Shown here one piece after another: positions 43,893 through 51,502 of a stretch of 64,000 nt of DNA. The stretch is from the NCBI GenBank assembly GCA_965208745.1, contig CBDBPN010000004.1, positions 4,418,909 through 4,482,908 on the forward strand, read 5' to 3'. This DNA comes from VXNE01 sp965208745 (GTDB lineage Bacteria; Pseudomonadota; Gammaproteobacteria; Pseudomonadales; Azotimanducaceae). The translations under genes were made by a program, and so were the position numbers. The notes under the pieces were generated by a model. The model was not told the origin of the DNA. It made no database searches and was given only the letters and a program-made list of their open reading frames with translations. Every line of letters starts with the position of its first letter. Position 1 is the first letter of the stretch.

Positions 43893-44135
43893 CTATTTTC
43901 GCGCGAGCCGCCGTGATCCCGACAGCCGCCACACGGCGCCGCATTGCGGCCACTGGGCGTAGTACAGCGTGTAATACGAATAGGAGTGCACCAAGCCGGC
44001 GGCACAGGTTGCGTCCCACCGGCGACAGGGCTGGTAGGGCTCGCTCGAACGGTACTCACCGCCCTGGTGAAACCACTCCTGAGACTGAGACTGGGGTCCG
44101 TGCTTCCCGGATCACCTGACCGATGCCGTCCCCAT
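43893..44135 (-). pseudogene. unrecognised Tyr/Cys-containing protein with in-frame UGA at codon 8
   Basis: An ATG at 44133-44135, 12 nt after the antitoxin stop, has a good Shine-Dalgarno (GAAGGA) 6 nt upstream. The frame reads MGTASVR, then UGA (44112-44114), then stays open for 72 more codons to a TAG at 43893-43895. The downstream part looks coding: QSQEWFHQGGEYRSSEPYQP, then CRRWDATC, then YSYYTLYYAQWPQCG. No start codon follows the UGA for about 50 codons. It is most simply the third gene of the TA operon broken by a nonsense mutation. The family is unknown, and no selenocysteine machinery is seen here. Confidence 0.5.
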
Positions 44136-44146
44136 TGGCCGTCCTT

Positions 44147-44614
44147 CTAAGCTGCCTCGTCTAGCTGCTGCCAGCCTTGCTCGTCCTCAATGAACTGAAC
44201 TGGCCCGAGGTCGATGCTGTCGTGCTCCGCTAGCTCCTCCAACAGACGACTGATCTTACTCTTCTTGCTGGTCGTGATCTTGAGTTCATAGATGACCCGA
44301 AGAAGCCGATCCGCTGTACTGTCTGCGGGGTTCTCGCTTTTCTCCCAACGAGCAACGGACTGACCACTCTTGCCGAGCCACTCTCCTAGGGTTGCTTGAG
44401 AGAACCCCAACTCGTGCCTGAGGAATCGAAACTCCGCACCGCTTAACGGCTTTTTCTGCCCAATCAGATACAAGCCAATCGCCCTGTGCAGCCCGTCAAT
44501 GTCATGAATTCTGACGGCTTCTCCGTACTTGGTGTTTTGACGCTCGAATCCGTTTCGCAGGTAAACCTGTTCCAGCCCGCACTCCCGATAGTGATATTGC
44601 TCCTCGCCTTTCAT
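44147..44614 (-). CDS. MqsA-like XRE-family antitoxin/transcriptional regulator
   Basis: This is a predicted antitoxin and autoregulator of 155 residues from the ATG at 44612-44614; GGAG lies about 14 nt upstream. The N-terminal part (YHYRECGLEQVYLRNGF, TKYGEAVRIHDIDGLHRAIG) is the domain that typically accompanies DUF4258 toxins. The C-terminal part (LSGAEFRFLRHELGFSQATL, GKSGQSVARWEKSE) is an XRE helix-turn-helix at about 70-110. It lies 35 nt downstream of the toxin. Base composition is lower in GC than the flanks, which suggests transfer. The gene is intact although the toxin is not. Confidence 0.85.
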   Translation of the reverse strand: MKGEEQYHYRECGLEQVYLRNGFERQNTKYGEAVRIHDIDGLHRAIGLYLIGQKKPLSGAEFRFLRHELGFSQATLGEWLGKSGQSVARWEKSENPADSTADRLLRVIYELKITTSKKSKISRLLEELAEHDSIDLGPVQFIEDEQGWQQLDEAA

Positions 44615-45079
44615 GTCTCTAGTTGGTTCTCCTACCAAACCGACTGGTCTCAACCCATTACGGTCAAAACGGACACCTCGCTCCCGGACAACGTCGCAAC
44701 CACTCTCACGTGTCGTCCAGCGTAGCGTTTTGCCCAAGGTGACCTGCCATTCTCCGTGTTGATTGACATTTGGATCGTCCCTCACGGTCCCTGATCGCAG
44801 CGCCATGAGCGCCTGCGTCATGGTGATGCCCCGCTCGCACATCCTTGCCCTGGCGTGCTTAGTCCACAAGATGTCCTCGGAGCGTTTCGCCAAGTCCCTC
44901 ACACGCTCCACCGCGTGAGCGGTGAGGGGGTCCTGGTTCGTTGGACAGTCCGAGGGCGGAGTTAAGGTGTACTCCGAGTGGTCTGATGCCCTCGATGAAC
45001 GGACCCTGCCGACGCGCGGCGCCGATGTCAACGGCCTCGTCGAGGCGGCGGTGGTGGTGGTGTGGGAAGGCCGGTCGGT

Positions 45080-45107
45080 GACGACCGGAAGGACCCTTCC
45101 GGTCGTC
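45080..45107. terminator. perfect hairpin in the 3' tail of IS copy 1
   Basis: GACGACCGGAAGG and CCTTCCGGTCGTC form a perfect 13-bp stem with a 2-nt loop, about 125 bp downstream of the OrfB stop. The same hairpin is kept in copy 2 (63938-63965). It may end IS transcription or block readthrough from outside. Confidence 0.5.
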
Positions 45108-45231
45108 GCCAACCCGTTCGCCGCGGCACTCGCCGTGTCACCCGAAGGGCCGCAACGCAGTGGAGGAGCCGCGCAGCGGCTTGACGCGGCGAGGGCCGTG
45201 GCGTTCCCGGCTGTCATGGCCCCCGCCCGGC

Positions 45232-46098
45232 TCACGCGGCGTCCTCCACGATGCCCCGGTAGACCTCGCCGGGCGTGCGGCCGCCCAGCGACGAATGCGG
45301 ACGCGACTCCCCGTAGAAGCGGAACCAGGAGTCGATGACGCGTTCGGCGTCGCGGCCGTCGGCCAACTCGTGCAGGTACACCGCCTCGTACTTCAGCGAA
45401 CGCCACAGCCGCTCGATGAAGATGTTGTCGAGATAGCGGCCGCGGCCGTCCATGGAACAGCGCGCGCCGCAGGCGCGCACCTTGTCGGTGAACGCGACGC
45501 TGGTGAACTGGGCGCCCTGGTCGGTGTTGAAGATCTCCGGCACGCCGAGGTGCAGCGCCGCCTCGAGCGCCTCGACACAGAAGGCGCTGTCCATGGTGTT
45601 CGACAGGCGCCACGACAGGACGTGGCGGCTGGCCCAGTCCATCACGGCCACCAAGTGGAAAAACCCCTGCGAAACAGGGATGTGGGTGATGTCCGCGCAC
45701 CACACCTGGTCCGGTCGGTCGATCACGAGGTCGCGCAGCAGGTAGGGGTACACGCGATGCTCCGGGTTGGCCGCACTGGTGCGCGGCTTGCGGTACACCG
45801 CCTCCATGCCCATCCGCCGCATCAGCCGCCGCACGCGGTGCCGGCCGGCGACCACGCCCTCACGGCGCAGGTGCCGCACCAACTGCCGGCTGCCGTAGAA
45901 CGGATGTTCCAGATGCAACTCGTCCAAGCGGCGCATCAGCGCCAGGTTCGCCGCGCTCTCCCCCACCGGCTCGTAGTACTGCGACGAGCGGCTCAAGCCG
46001 AGCAGAGCACACTGCCGCGACAGCGACAGCCCACAGCCGCGATCCACCAGCGCGGCACGCTCCGAACGGCTCAGCGCGCCAACCCGCGCAGAAAAAAA
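45232..46098 (-). CDS. IS3-family transposase OrfB (DDE integrase core), expressed as OrfAB
   Basis: This is the catalytic part of the transposase, about 288 residues. SRQCALLGLSRSSQYYEPVG is followed by the HTH_21-like HPFYGSRQLVRHLRREGVV. The rve core has acidic residues in WCADITHIP, NTDQGAQFTS and IERLWRSLKYEAV. No start codon is visible at its head. It is reached by -1 frameshifting at T7 (minus strand, 46092-46098), giving an OrfAB fusion of about 374 residues. This copy is intact. Confidence 0.88.
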   Translation of the reverse strand, partial: FFSARVGALSRSERAALVDRGCGLSLSRQCALLGLSRSSQYYEPVGESAANLALMRRLDELHLEHPFYGSRQLVRHLRREGVVAGRHRVRRLMRRMGMEAVYRKPRTSAANPEHRVYPYLLRDLVIDRPDQVWCADITHIPVSQGFFHLVAVMDWASRHVLSWRLSNTMDSAFCVEALEAALHLGVPEIFNTDQGAQFTSVAFTDKVRACGARCSMDGRGRYLDNIFIERLWRSLKYEAVYLHELADGRDAERVIDSWFRFYGESRPHSSLGGRTPGEVYRGIVEDAA

Positions 46099-46355
46099 TC
46101 CCGTTCCACCGTCAGCTCGCCGATCTTCGCGTGCAGGTCCCGGATCGTCGCCTCGTGCTCCGCACCGCGCTTCGAGCCGGGCTGCGAGAACACCTCGTCC
46201 AGACCCTCCACCGCCTGCCGCTTCCACGCGCCCACCTGGTTCGGGTGCACCTCGTGGCGCGCCGCGATCGCCTGCACCGGCTCCCGCTCCCGCAGCGCCT
46301 CCAGCGCCACACGCTTCTTGAACTCCGCCGTGAAACGGCGTCTCTTCCTGGCCAT
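46071..46355 (-). CDS. IS3-family transposase OrfA
   Basis: This is a DNA-binding subunit of 94 residues (pfam HTH_Tnp_1 type). It starts ARKRRRFTAEFKKRVALEAL and ends ELTVERDFFLRGLAR with a leucine-zipper-like segment. The ATG follows a GAGGAG Shine-Dalgarno. The heptamer T TTT TTT near its end is in the correct phase for -1 programmed frameshifting into OrfB. The sequence is identical to the copy at 62678. Confidence 0.9.
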   Translation of the reverse strand: MARKRRRFTAEFKKRVALEALREREPVQAIAARHEVHPNQVGAWKRQAVEGLDEVFSQPGSKRGAEHEATIRDLHAKIGELTVERDFFLRGLAR

Positions 46356-46424
46356 CACAGTGTCTCCTCTCGACGCCGGAGTACACCTTAGCCAACTGTC
46401 CAAAAAACCGGGACCAGCTCACGG

Positions 46425-46692
46425 GTCCGGGAAACTGAATCGGGGCAGGCGAGTCTGGCATCACGATCTATCATGTTGATAGGGACATCTTCCTGTCAAG
46501 CGACGGTGCACGAGCGTCACTGCCGACCCATCTCCCAGAAAAAGCAACGTACTATCAAAACGTTGCGGTAACGAACGGTCACCGTCGGAGCGACTTCCCT
46601 GCGTTACGCACCCCGCGCCGGATAGCTACGGCGCCGACGACCCGCCGGCGACGGGCTTCTGTGACCCGATGGGGCCTGGGTCTTCGAAAATC
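46425..46692. other. intergenic: native 5' region of the TA operon next to tRNA-Pro
   Basis: This stretch holds the toxin's separated 5' coding end, its operator and promoter. A further 7-bp perfect inverted repeat lies at 46544-46566 (GCAACGT/ACGTTGC with a spacer containing CTATCA, the same half-site as in the operator). No other gene is seen. Most of it is lower in GC than the housekeeping flank. Confidence 0.55.
46468..46499 (-). promoter_or_regulatory. promoter-operator of the DUF4258/XRE toxin-antitoxin operon
   Basis: On the minus strand a perfect TTGACA (complement of 46494-46499) is followed after 18 nt by CATGAT. That -10 overlaps the palindrome CTATCA-TGT-TGATAG at 46468-46482, which lies 6 nt before the toxin start. 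Overlap of operator and -10 is typical of autoregulated TA operons. The IS now separates this promoter from the intact antitoxin. Confidence 0.6.
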
Positions 46693-46769
46693 TGGTCGGA
46701 GTGCGCGGATTCGAACCGCGGGCCCCTGCCTCCCGAAGGCAGTGCTCTACCAGGCTGAGCTACACTCCG
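46693..46769 (-). tRNA. tRNA-Pro (anticodon CGG)
   Basis: This is a 77-nt cloverleaf on the minus strand with an encoded CCA. The acceptor pairs are CGGAGTG/CACTCCG. The D-arm is GCTCAGCCTGGTAGAGC, the anticodon arm is CTGCC-TTCGGGA-GGCAG, and the T-arm is CGCGG-TTCGAAT-CCGCG. Loop position 34-36 is CGG with G37, as in proline tRNAs. It lies downstream of ispB, a position seen in Pseudomonas-like genomes. The damaged TA operon is adjacent to its 3' end. Confidence 0.96.
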
Positions 46770-46885
46770 AACCCCGCGTGCGGGTGCCTGGCGCCGCGTC
46801 GCGGGAACGCGCCGGTCGGCGCGGGGCGTATTGTAATGGCGCGGCGTGTTGCGCGCCATCGCTGGTGGGCGTGCGCTTGGAGGAC

Positions 46886-47893
46886 TCAGTGCATGCGCGC
46901 GACGGCGAATCCCGCGAGAGCCTCAAGCGCTTCGCGGTAGATGTTCCAGGGCAGGGCGGCGAGGGTGTCCACCGCGAGACCCGCGAACGCTTGAGCCCGC
47001 CGTTGCGTGTAGTCGAGCGCCCCCGAGCGGCGCACTGCCTGGAGGACGGGACCCAGCTCCCGCGCGTCGCGCGAGGTCAGCGCATGGCGCACGGTGGCGG
47101 CGTCGTCCTCGCTGCCATGCTTCATCGCGTGGATGAGCGGCAGCGTGGCCTTGCCCTCGGCGAGGTCGTCGCCGACGTTCTTGCCCATCACCGCGCTGTC
47201 GCCCTCGTAGTCGAGCCAATCGTCGACCAACTGGTAGGCCAGGCCGAAGTACAGCCCGTAGTCGCGCATGGCTTCGGGGACGGACGGGGTCTCCGTCGCG
47301 AGCACGCCCGCGGTGTGCGCGGACGCCTGGAAGAGGAGGGCGGTCTTGCAGCGCACGACCTCCATGTACGCTTCCTCGGTCAGGTCCGCGTTGCCGACGT
47401 TGTCGAGCTGCAGAACCTCGCCTTCCGCGATGATGTTGGTGGCGTCGGCGAGGATGGTCAGGATGTCCATCCGGTCGAGATCCACCATGAGCTGGAAGGC
47501 GCGCGAGTAGAGGAAATCGCCGACGAGGACGCTCGGCGCGTTGTCCCAGTGGGCGTTCGCGGTCGGCACCCCGCGCCGCAGCAGCGACCCGTCGACCACG
47601 TCGTCATGGAGCAGCGTGGCGGTGTGCAGGAACTCGATGATGGCGGCCAGGCGGACGTGGTCCGTGCCCCCGTAGCCGCAGCAGCGCGCCACCAGCAGCA
47701 CGATCAGCGGCCGCAGCCGCTTGCCGCCGCTCTGCAGGATGTACTCCCCGATCTCCTCGACGAGGGCCACTTCCGAGGTCAGGTGGTGCGGAATCAGCGC
47801 GTTGACCTGCTGGAAATCGCTCGCCACCAGGCGGTAGATGGCCGACAGGTCGGTCGCGTCGAGACGGGGCGCACGCGCCGCATTCGAAGGCAT
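46886..47893 (-). CDS. ispB: octaprenyl/all-trans-polyprenyl diphosphate synthase
   Basis: This makes the long isoprenoid side chain of ubiquinone. It has 335 residues from the ATG at 47891-47893. The first aspartate-rich motif is DDVVD at 97-101 (TLLHDDVVDGSLLRRG), and the second is DDWLDYEGD near 222-230. GGKRLRPLIVLL is conserved. It is divergent from rplU, the usual arrangement. The exact chain length cannot be read. Confidence 0.94.
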   Translation of the reverse strand: MPSNAARAPRLDATDLSAIYRLVASDFQQVNALIPHHLTSEVALVEEIGEYILQSGGKRLRPLIVLLVARCCGYGGTDHVRLAAIIEFLHTATLLHDDVVDGSLLRRGVPTANAHWDNAPSVLVGDFLYSRAFQLMVDLDRMDILTILADATNIIAEGEVLQLDNVGNADLTEEAYMEVVRCKTALLFQASAHTAGVLATETPSVPEAMRDYGLYFGLAYQLVDDWLDYEGDSAVMGKNVGDDLAEGKATLPLIHAMKHGSEDDAATVRHALTSRDARELGPVLQAVRRSGALDYTQRRAQAFAGLAVDTLAALPWNIYREALEALAGFAVARMH

Positions 47894-48053
47894 CGGCGAA
47901 GCTCCAGGGCGTTGGCTGAACGGCCGCTCCCGCGTTGTAAACGGGGGCGAGGGTCCGTAGAATTGCGCCGTTTCTTTGGCCGCCAAAGGCCGCCGCGGAT
48001 CGTCGTGGCGCGACGGTTGGCTATTGTAATACAGGCGGGTCGGGAGTAGCGGA

Positions 48054-48365
48054 ATGTTCGCGGTGTTCGAGAGCGGCGGCAAGCAGCACCGCGTGTGCGA
48101 AGGCGAGGTGGTTCGCCTCGAGCGGCTTGGCAGCGAGGTCGGCGAGCAGGTGGAGTTCGATCGCGTGCTCATGGTGGCGCGCGACGACGACGTCTCCGTC
48201 GGGACGCCCTACGTCGATGGCGTCAGCGTCACCGGCGAAGTGGTCGCCCAGGGCCGCGGCCGCAAGATTCGCGTCATCAAGTTCAAGCGGCGCAAGAACT
48301 ACCTGCGCCGCGCCGGGCACCGGCAGCACTACACCGACGTCCGGATCACCGGAATCGGGGGCTGA
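48054..48365 (+). CDS. rplU: 50S ribosomal protein bL21
   Basis: This is a ribosomal protein that binds 23S rRNA with L20. It has 103 residues, the standard length. It begins MFAVFESGGKQHRVCEGEVV, and the C-terminal KIRVIKFKRRKNYLRRAGHRQ region is typical. It is first in rplU-rpmA-obgE; the 160-bp divergent gap to ispB must contain its promoter. Confidence 0.98.
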   Translation: MFAVFESGGKQHRVCEGEVVRLERLGSEVGEQVEFDRVLMVARDDDVSVGTPYVDGVSVTGEVVAQGRGRKIRVIKFKRRKNYLRRAGHRQHYTDVRITGIGG

Positions 48366-48433
48366 CCGGCGGCAGACCCCCGGACGGCAACACAGGCGCA
48401 CGGCGACGCTGCAACCTATCGGGACCATTCATC

Positions 48434-48721
48434 ATGGCGCACAAGAAAGCGGGCGGGAGCACGCGCAACGGTCGGGACTCGCACTCCAAGCGACTGGGCA
48501 TCAAGAAGTACGGCGGCCAAGCCGTCCAGGCGGGCAACATCATTGTCCGGCAACGGGGAACGCGGTTCCACGCCGGCGAGAACGTGGGCTGCGGCCGGGA
48601 CCACACCCTGTTCGCGACCGCCGACGGTACGGTCAGCTTCTCCGTTCGCGGTTCCCTGCGGCGCAAGTATGTGGACGTCGCGCCGGCCGGCGACGCCGTC
48701 CAACCGTCCGGCTCGCCCTGA
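48434..48721 (+). CDS. rpmA: 50S ribosomal protein bL27
   Basis: bL27 lies near the peptidyl transferase centre. It has 95 residues starting MAHKKAGGSTRNGRDSHSKR with no cleaved leader. A short extra C-terminal tail (about 10 residues, GDAVQPSGSP) extends past the usual end. The gene is 68 nt after rplU. Confidence 0.98.
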   Translation: MAHKKAGGSTRNGRDSHSKRLGIKKYGGQAVQAGNIIVRQRGTRFHAGENVGCGRDHTLFATADGTVSFSVRGSLRRKYVDVAPAGDAVQPSGSP

Positions 48722-48832
48722 GTCGGGGCGGAACCCGCGCACGAAAGGCCGCCTCGGCCCGGCGGTCGTCGGGTCCGCGCACCCCCGCGGTCCCATTCGT
48801 TCCCCTGACCCACGCTCCGTGGTGTCTCTTCC

Positions 48833-49951
48833 ATGCAGTTCGTCGATGAAGTGACGGTGCGCGTCGCCGCCGGCAAGGGCGGTCCGGGCGCGCTGAGCTT
48901 CCGCCGCGAGAAGTACATCGCGAAGGGCGGTCCCGACGGGGGCGACGGCGGCGATGGAGGGGACGTGGTCCTGGTCGCCGACGCGGCGCTCAACACCCTG
49001 GTCGACTTCCGCTTCCATCCGCTGTGCCGCGCGAAGAACGGCCAGCCCGGCAGCGGCCGCGACCGTACGGGCGCCCGGGGGGCGGATGCGGAACTGCGCG
49101 TTCCGGCGGGCACCACGGTCATCGACGACGAGACCCTGGAGGTGATCGGCGACCTCGCGAGCCCCGGCGAAAGGCTGTTGGCAGCGCGGGGCGGTCGCCG
49201 CGGCCTCGGCAACACGCGGTTCAAGTCGAGCACGAACCGCGCCCCCCGCAGGACGACTGCCGGGGACCCCGGGGAGGCGCGTGCGTTGCGTCTGCAACTC
49301 AAGCTGATCGCCGACGTGGGCCTTCTGGGGTTGCCGAACGCCGGCAAGTCGACGCTGGTCGCGGCCGTGTCGGCCTCGAAGCCCAAGATTGCGGACTACC
49401 CGTTCACGACGCTGCGCCCGAACCTCGGCGTTGTGCGCGTGGACGTCGATGCGAGCTTCGTCATGGCGGATATCCCGGGACTGGTGGCAGGGGCCGCGTC
49501 GGGCGCGGGGTTGGGGACGCGGTTTCTCCGGCACCTGGCCCGGACCCGCGTACTGGTTCATCTCGTGGAGGTGGCCCCACTCGACGGGTCGGACCCGGTG
49601 GAGAACGTTGCGTCGGTGGAGCGCGAGTTGTTTGCGTACAGTGCCGCCTTCCGGGAGCGGCCGATCTGGATGGCGCCGAGCAAGATGGACCTGGCCGCGG
49701 ACGCGGATGTCGCGGAGGCGCTTCGAGAGCGTTACCCGAAGCGCCCTCTGTTCCCGATCTCGTCCGTAACGGGGCAGGGCGTGGCCGCGCTCACCGGCGC
49801 GCTGATGCGATACCTGGATGAGGCCGACGCGGAGCAGGAGGCGGTATTGACGGAGCGGATCTCGGTGGACGTCCTCGCGCGCTCGGCCGCGGAGCGGGAG
49901 ACGCTGGCGCGGGACACGGCCACCCCATCCGTCCCGGGAGCGAGTCGGTGA
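48833..49951 (+). CDS. obgE: Obg-family GTPase ObgE/CgtA
   Basis: This is an essential GTPase in late 50S assembly and stress signalling. It has 372 residues. The N-terminal glycine-rich Obg fold is MQFVDEVTVRVAAGKGGPGA and FRREKYIAKGGPDGGDGGDG. The G domain has GLPNAGKST at about 166-174 and DIPGLVAGAASGAGLG. It overlaps proB by 4 nt. Confidence 0.97.
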   Translation: MQFVDEVTVRVAAGKGGPGALSFRREKYIAKGGPDGGDGGDGGDVVLVADAALNTLVDFRFHPLCRAKNGQPGSGRDRTGARGADAELRVPAGTTVIDDETLEVIGDLASPGERLLAARGGRRGLGNTRFKSSTNRAPRRTTAGDPGEARALRLQLKLIADVGLLGLPNAGKSTLVAAVSASKPKIADYPFTTLRPNLGVVRVDVDASFVMADIPGLVAGAASGAGLGTRFLRHLARTRVLVHLVEVAPLDGSDPVENVASVERELFAYSAAFRERPIWMAPSKMDLAADADVAEALRERYPKRPLFPISSVTGQGVAALTGALMRYLDEADAEQEAVLTERISVDVLARSAAERETLARDTATPSVPGASR

Positions 49952-51087
49952 GAGATCCGGCTCGCGACATCGCTCGCCCGGCCCTGCGCGACGCCCGCAC
50001 CTGGGTCGTCAAGGTTGGCAGCGCCCTGGTGACCGAGAACGAGCGCGGCATAGACCGGGGTGCGATCAGCCGCTGGTGCCGCCAGATCGCGACGCTGCAC
50101 GAGCATGGCCGGCAGGTCGTGCTGGTGACCAGCGGCGCCGTGGCGGAAGGCAGCCGGCGGCTTGGCTTCCCGCACCGGCCGGATACGGTGCACGAGCTGC
50201 AGGCGGCGGCCGCGGCGGGCCAGATGGGCCTGATCGAAGCCTACGAACAGGCGTTCCGGGAGTGCGGCCTGGCCACGGCCCTGGTCCTGCTCACCCACGA
50301 CGACCTCGCGGACCGGCGGCGGTACCTGAACGCGCGCGGGACGCTCATGACGTTGCTCGGGATGGACGTGGTCCCGGTGATCAACGAGAACGACTCGGTC
50401 GCCACGGACGAGATCCGCCTCGGCGACAACGACACGCTGTCGGCCATGGTCGCGAGCGCCCTGTCGGCCGATGTCCTGGTCCTTCTGACGGACCGCGACG
50501 GCTTGCACGAGCGGGACCCGCGATTCGCGCCGGACGCCCCGGTGATTGAGCGCGCCCTCGCGGCGGACCGCGGTCTCGATGCGCACGCGGGGGGCAGCGG
50601 CGTGCTGGGGCGCGGCGGCATGGTGACCAAGCTGGCCGCGGCACGGCTGGCGGCACGGTCGGGAACGCCGACGGTCATCGCCAACGGCGCCGTGCCCGAC
50701 ATCCTGATCGCGATCGGGGAGGGGGCGGCCGTCGGCACGCTGCTGGAATCGGACGTCGAGCCCCTGGTGGCGCGGAAGCGCTGGATTGCCGGGCAGCTGC
50801 GGCCGAAGGGCCGGATCGCCCTCGACGAAGGCGCGGTGCGGGCGGTGCGGGAGCGGGGCGTGAGCATCCTGGCCGTAGGCGTGATCGCCGCAACGGGTGA
50901 TTTCCAGCGCGGTGACATGGTGCTCGTGACGGACTCCGACGGTGCGGAGGTCGCCAAGGGGCTCATCAACTACGGCGGCGACGAGACGCGGCTGCTGCTC
51001 GGGGCGCCGAGCGGCGAGATCGAGGCGCGGCTAGGCTACGTGGACGACGAGGAACTCATCCACCGGGACAACCTGGTAGTGGTGTGA
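49948..51087 (+). CDS. proB: glutamate 5-kinase
   Basis: This is the first enzyme of proline synthesis, feedback inhibited by proline. It has 379 residues and a GTG start inside the obgE stop. The amino-acid-kinase domain (WVVKVGSALVTENERGIDRG, VLVTSGAVAEGSRRLGF, INENDSVATDEIRLGDNDTL) is followed by a C-terminal PUA domain at about 285-370. proA is not adjacent. Confidence 0.97.
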   Translation: MRDPARDIARPALRDARTWVVKVGSALVTENERGIDRGAISRWCRQIATLHEHGRQVVLVTSGAVAEGSRRLGFPHRPDTVHELQAAAAAGQMGLIEAYEQAFRECGLATALVLLTHDDLADRRRYLNARGTLMTLLGMDVVPVINENDSVATDEIRLGDNDTLSAMVASALSADVLVLLTDRDGLHERDPRFAPDAPVIERALAADRGLDAHAGGSGVLGRGGMVTKLAAARLAARSGTPTVIANGAVPDILIAIGEGAAVGTLLESDVEPLVARKRWIAGQLRPKGRIALDEGAVRAVRERGVSILAVGVIAATGDFQRGDMVLVTDSDGAEVAKGLINYGGDETRLLLGAPSGEIEARLGYVDDEELIHRDNLVVV

Positions 51088-51101
51088 GCGCGGCGGACGC
51101 G

Positions 51102-51410
51102 TCAGGCGGAAGCGGCCTCTCCGGCACCGGTGGGTTCCGCGCCGTCGTCTCCCAGGGCGCGGATCTGTGCGTTGAGACGCGACTTGTGACGGGCGGCCTT
51201 GTTCCGGTGCAGGATGCCCCGTCGGACCATCCGGTCGAGTACGGGCACAGCGGCGGTGAACGCGGCCTGTGCCGCCTCCTGGTCGCCGCTCTCGAGCGCG
51301 GTACCGACCCGCTTCAGGTAGGTGCGGTACATGGAGCGCTGACTGGCGTTCCGGGCCCGGCGCTTCTGCGCCTGGCGGGCTCGTTTCCTGGCTTGTGGAC
51401 TGTTGGCCAA
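51102..51410 (-). CDS. rpsT: 30S ribosomal protein bS20, UUG start
   Basis: This is a primary 16S-binding protein, 102 residues. It is longer than the usual 87 because of a C-terminal tail (LGDDGAEPTGAGEAASA). The frame begins ANSPQARKRARQAQKRRARN directly after a TTG at 51408-51410, with GGAG 9 nt upstream and no ATG or GTG nearby. E. coli rpsT also uses UUG, which is linked to its translational autoregulation. It is divergent from murJ and convergent with proB. Confidence 0.94.
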   Translation of the reverse strand: MANSPQARKRARQAQKRRARNASQRSMYRTYLKRVGTALESGDQEAAQAAFTAAVPVLDRMVRRGILHRNKAARHKSRLNAQIRALGDDGAEPTGAGEAASA

Positions 51411-51502
51411 GCGGGTTCTCCGATTCACCGAGGGAGTCGCCGAGGGAGGCGCCCGGGGAGGGCCGGGCGGCGGAAAGCGGCGCACTATGCCCGCGGGGTC
51501 CG

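Larger units (their letters stand above)
44923..46421 (-). mobile_element. IS3-family insertion sequence, copy 1 (complete, 1499 bp)
   Basis: Both ends start with TGAG, share GGTCC and end the 27-bp terminal repeat with TTGGACAGT; AAGGTGTACTCC recurs further in. The element is flanked by a 3-bp duplication, CGG at 44920-44922 and 46422-46424, as expected for IS3. It encodes OrfA and OrfB in overlapping frames on the minus strand, with an unusually long 290-bp stretch between the OrfB stop and the right end. It sits inside the DUF4258 toxin gene. A second copy begins at 62612. Confidence 0.92.
44650..46461 (-). pseudogene. DUF4258-family toxin, split by an IS element and frameshifted
   Basis: The 3' part (44650-44919) encodes RSEDILWTKHARARMCERGI, ALMALRSGTVRDDP and GEWQVTLGK. 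After removal of one base from the A4 run (44728-44731), the C-terminus reads RYAGRHVRVVATLSGSEVSV and LTVMG. The 5' part lies on the far side of the IS: ATG at 46459-46461, MPDSPAPIQFPGP. Joining the parts through the CGG duplication gives PGPAHAVERVRDLAKR in frame, a protein of about 102 residues. The pattern W-x-KHA-x-RM-x-ERGI, then VRVV and a final VLTV fits DUF4258 RNase-like toxins. Two independent lesions make it non-functional. Confidence 0.78.

Noticed and set aside
44112..44114. UGA as selenocysteine
   Set aside because: No SECIS-like stem is evident right after it and no selenoprotein family is recognised. A nonsense mutation is simpler given the decay of the operon.
44147..45703. 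A 518-codon minus-strand frame covering antitoxin, toxin part and IS
   Set aside because: It is a chance fusion. The antitoxin starts at 44614, the toxin frame needs one base removed, and the upstream part is a wrong frame of OrfB.
45232..46464. Transposase starting at MPDSPAPIQF
   Set aside because: That N-terminus belongs to the interrupted toxin; the IS begins at 46421. OrfB is reached through OrfA by frameshifting.
46693..46769. tRNA-Pro as attachment site of the 57.5-kb integrase island
   Set aside because: I found no repeat of the tRNA 3' end near the integrase, and conserved housekeeping genes lie between.
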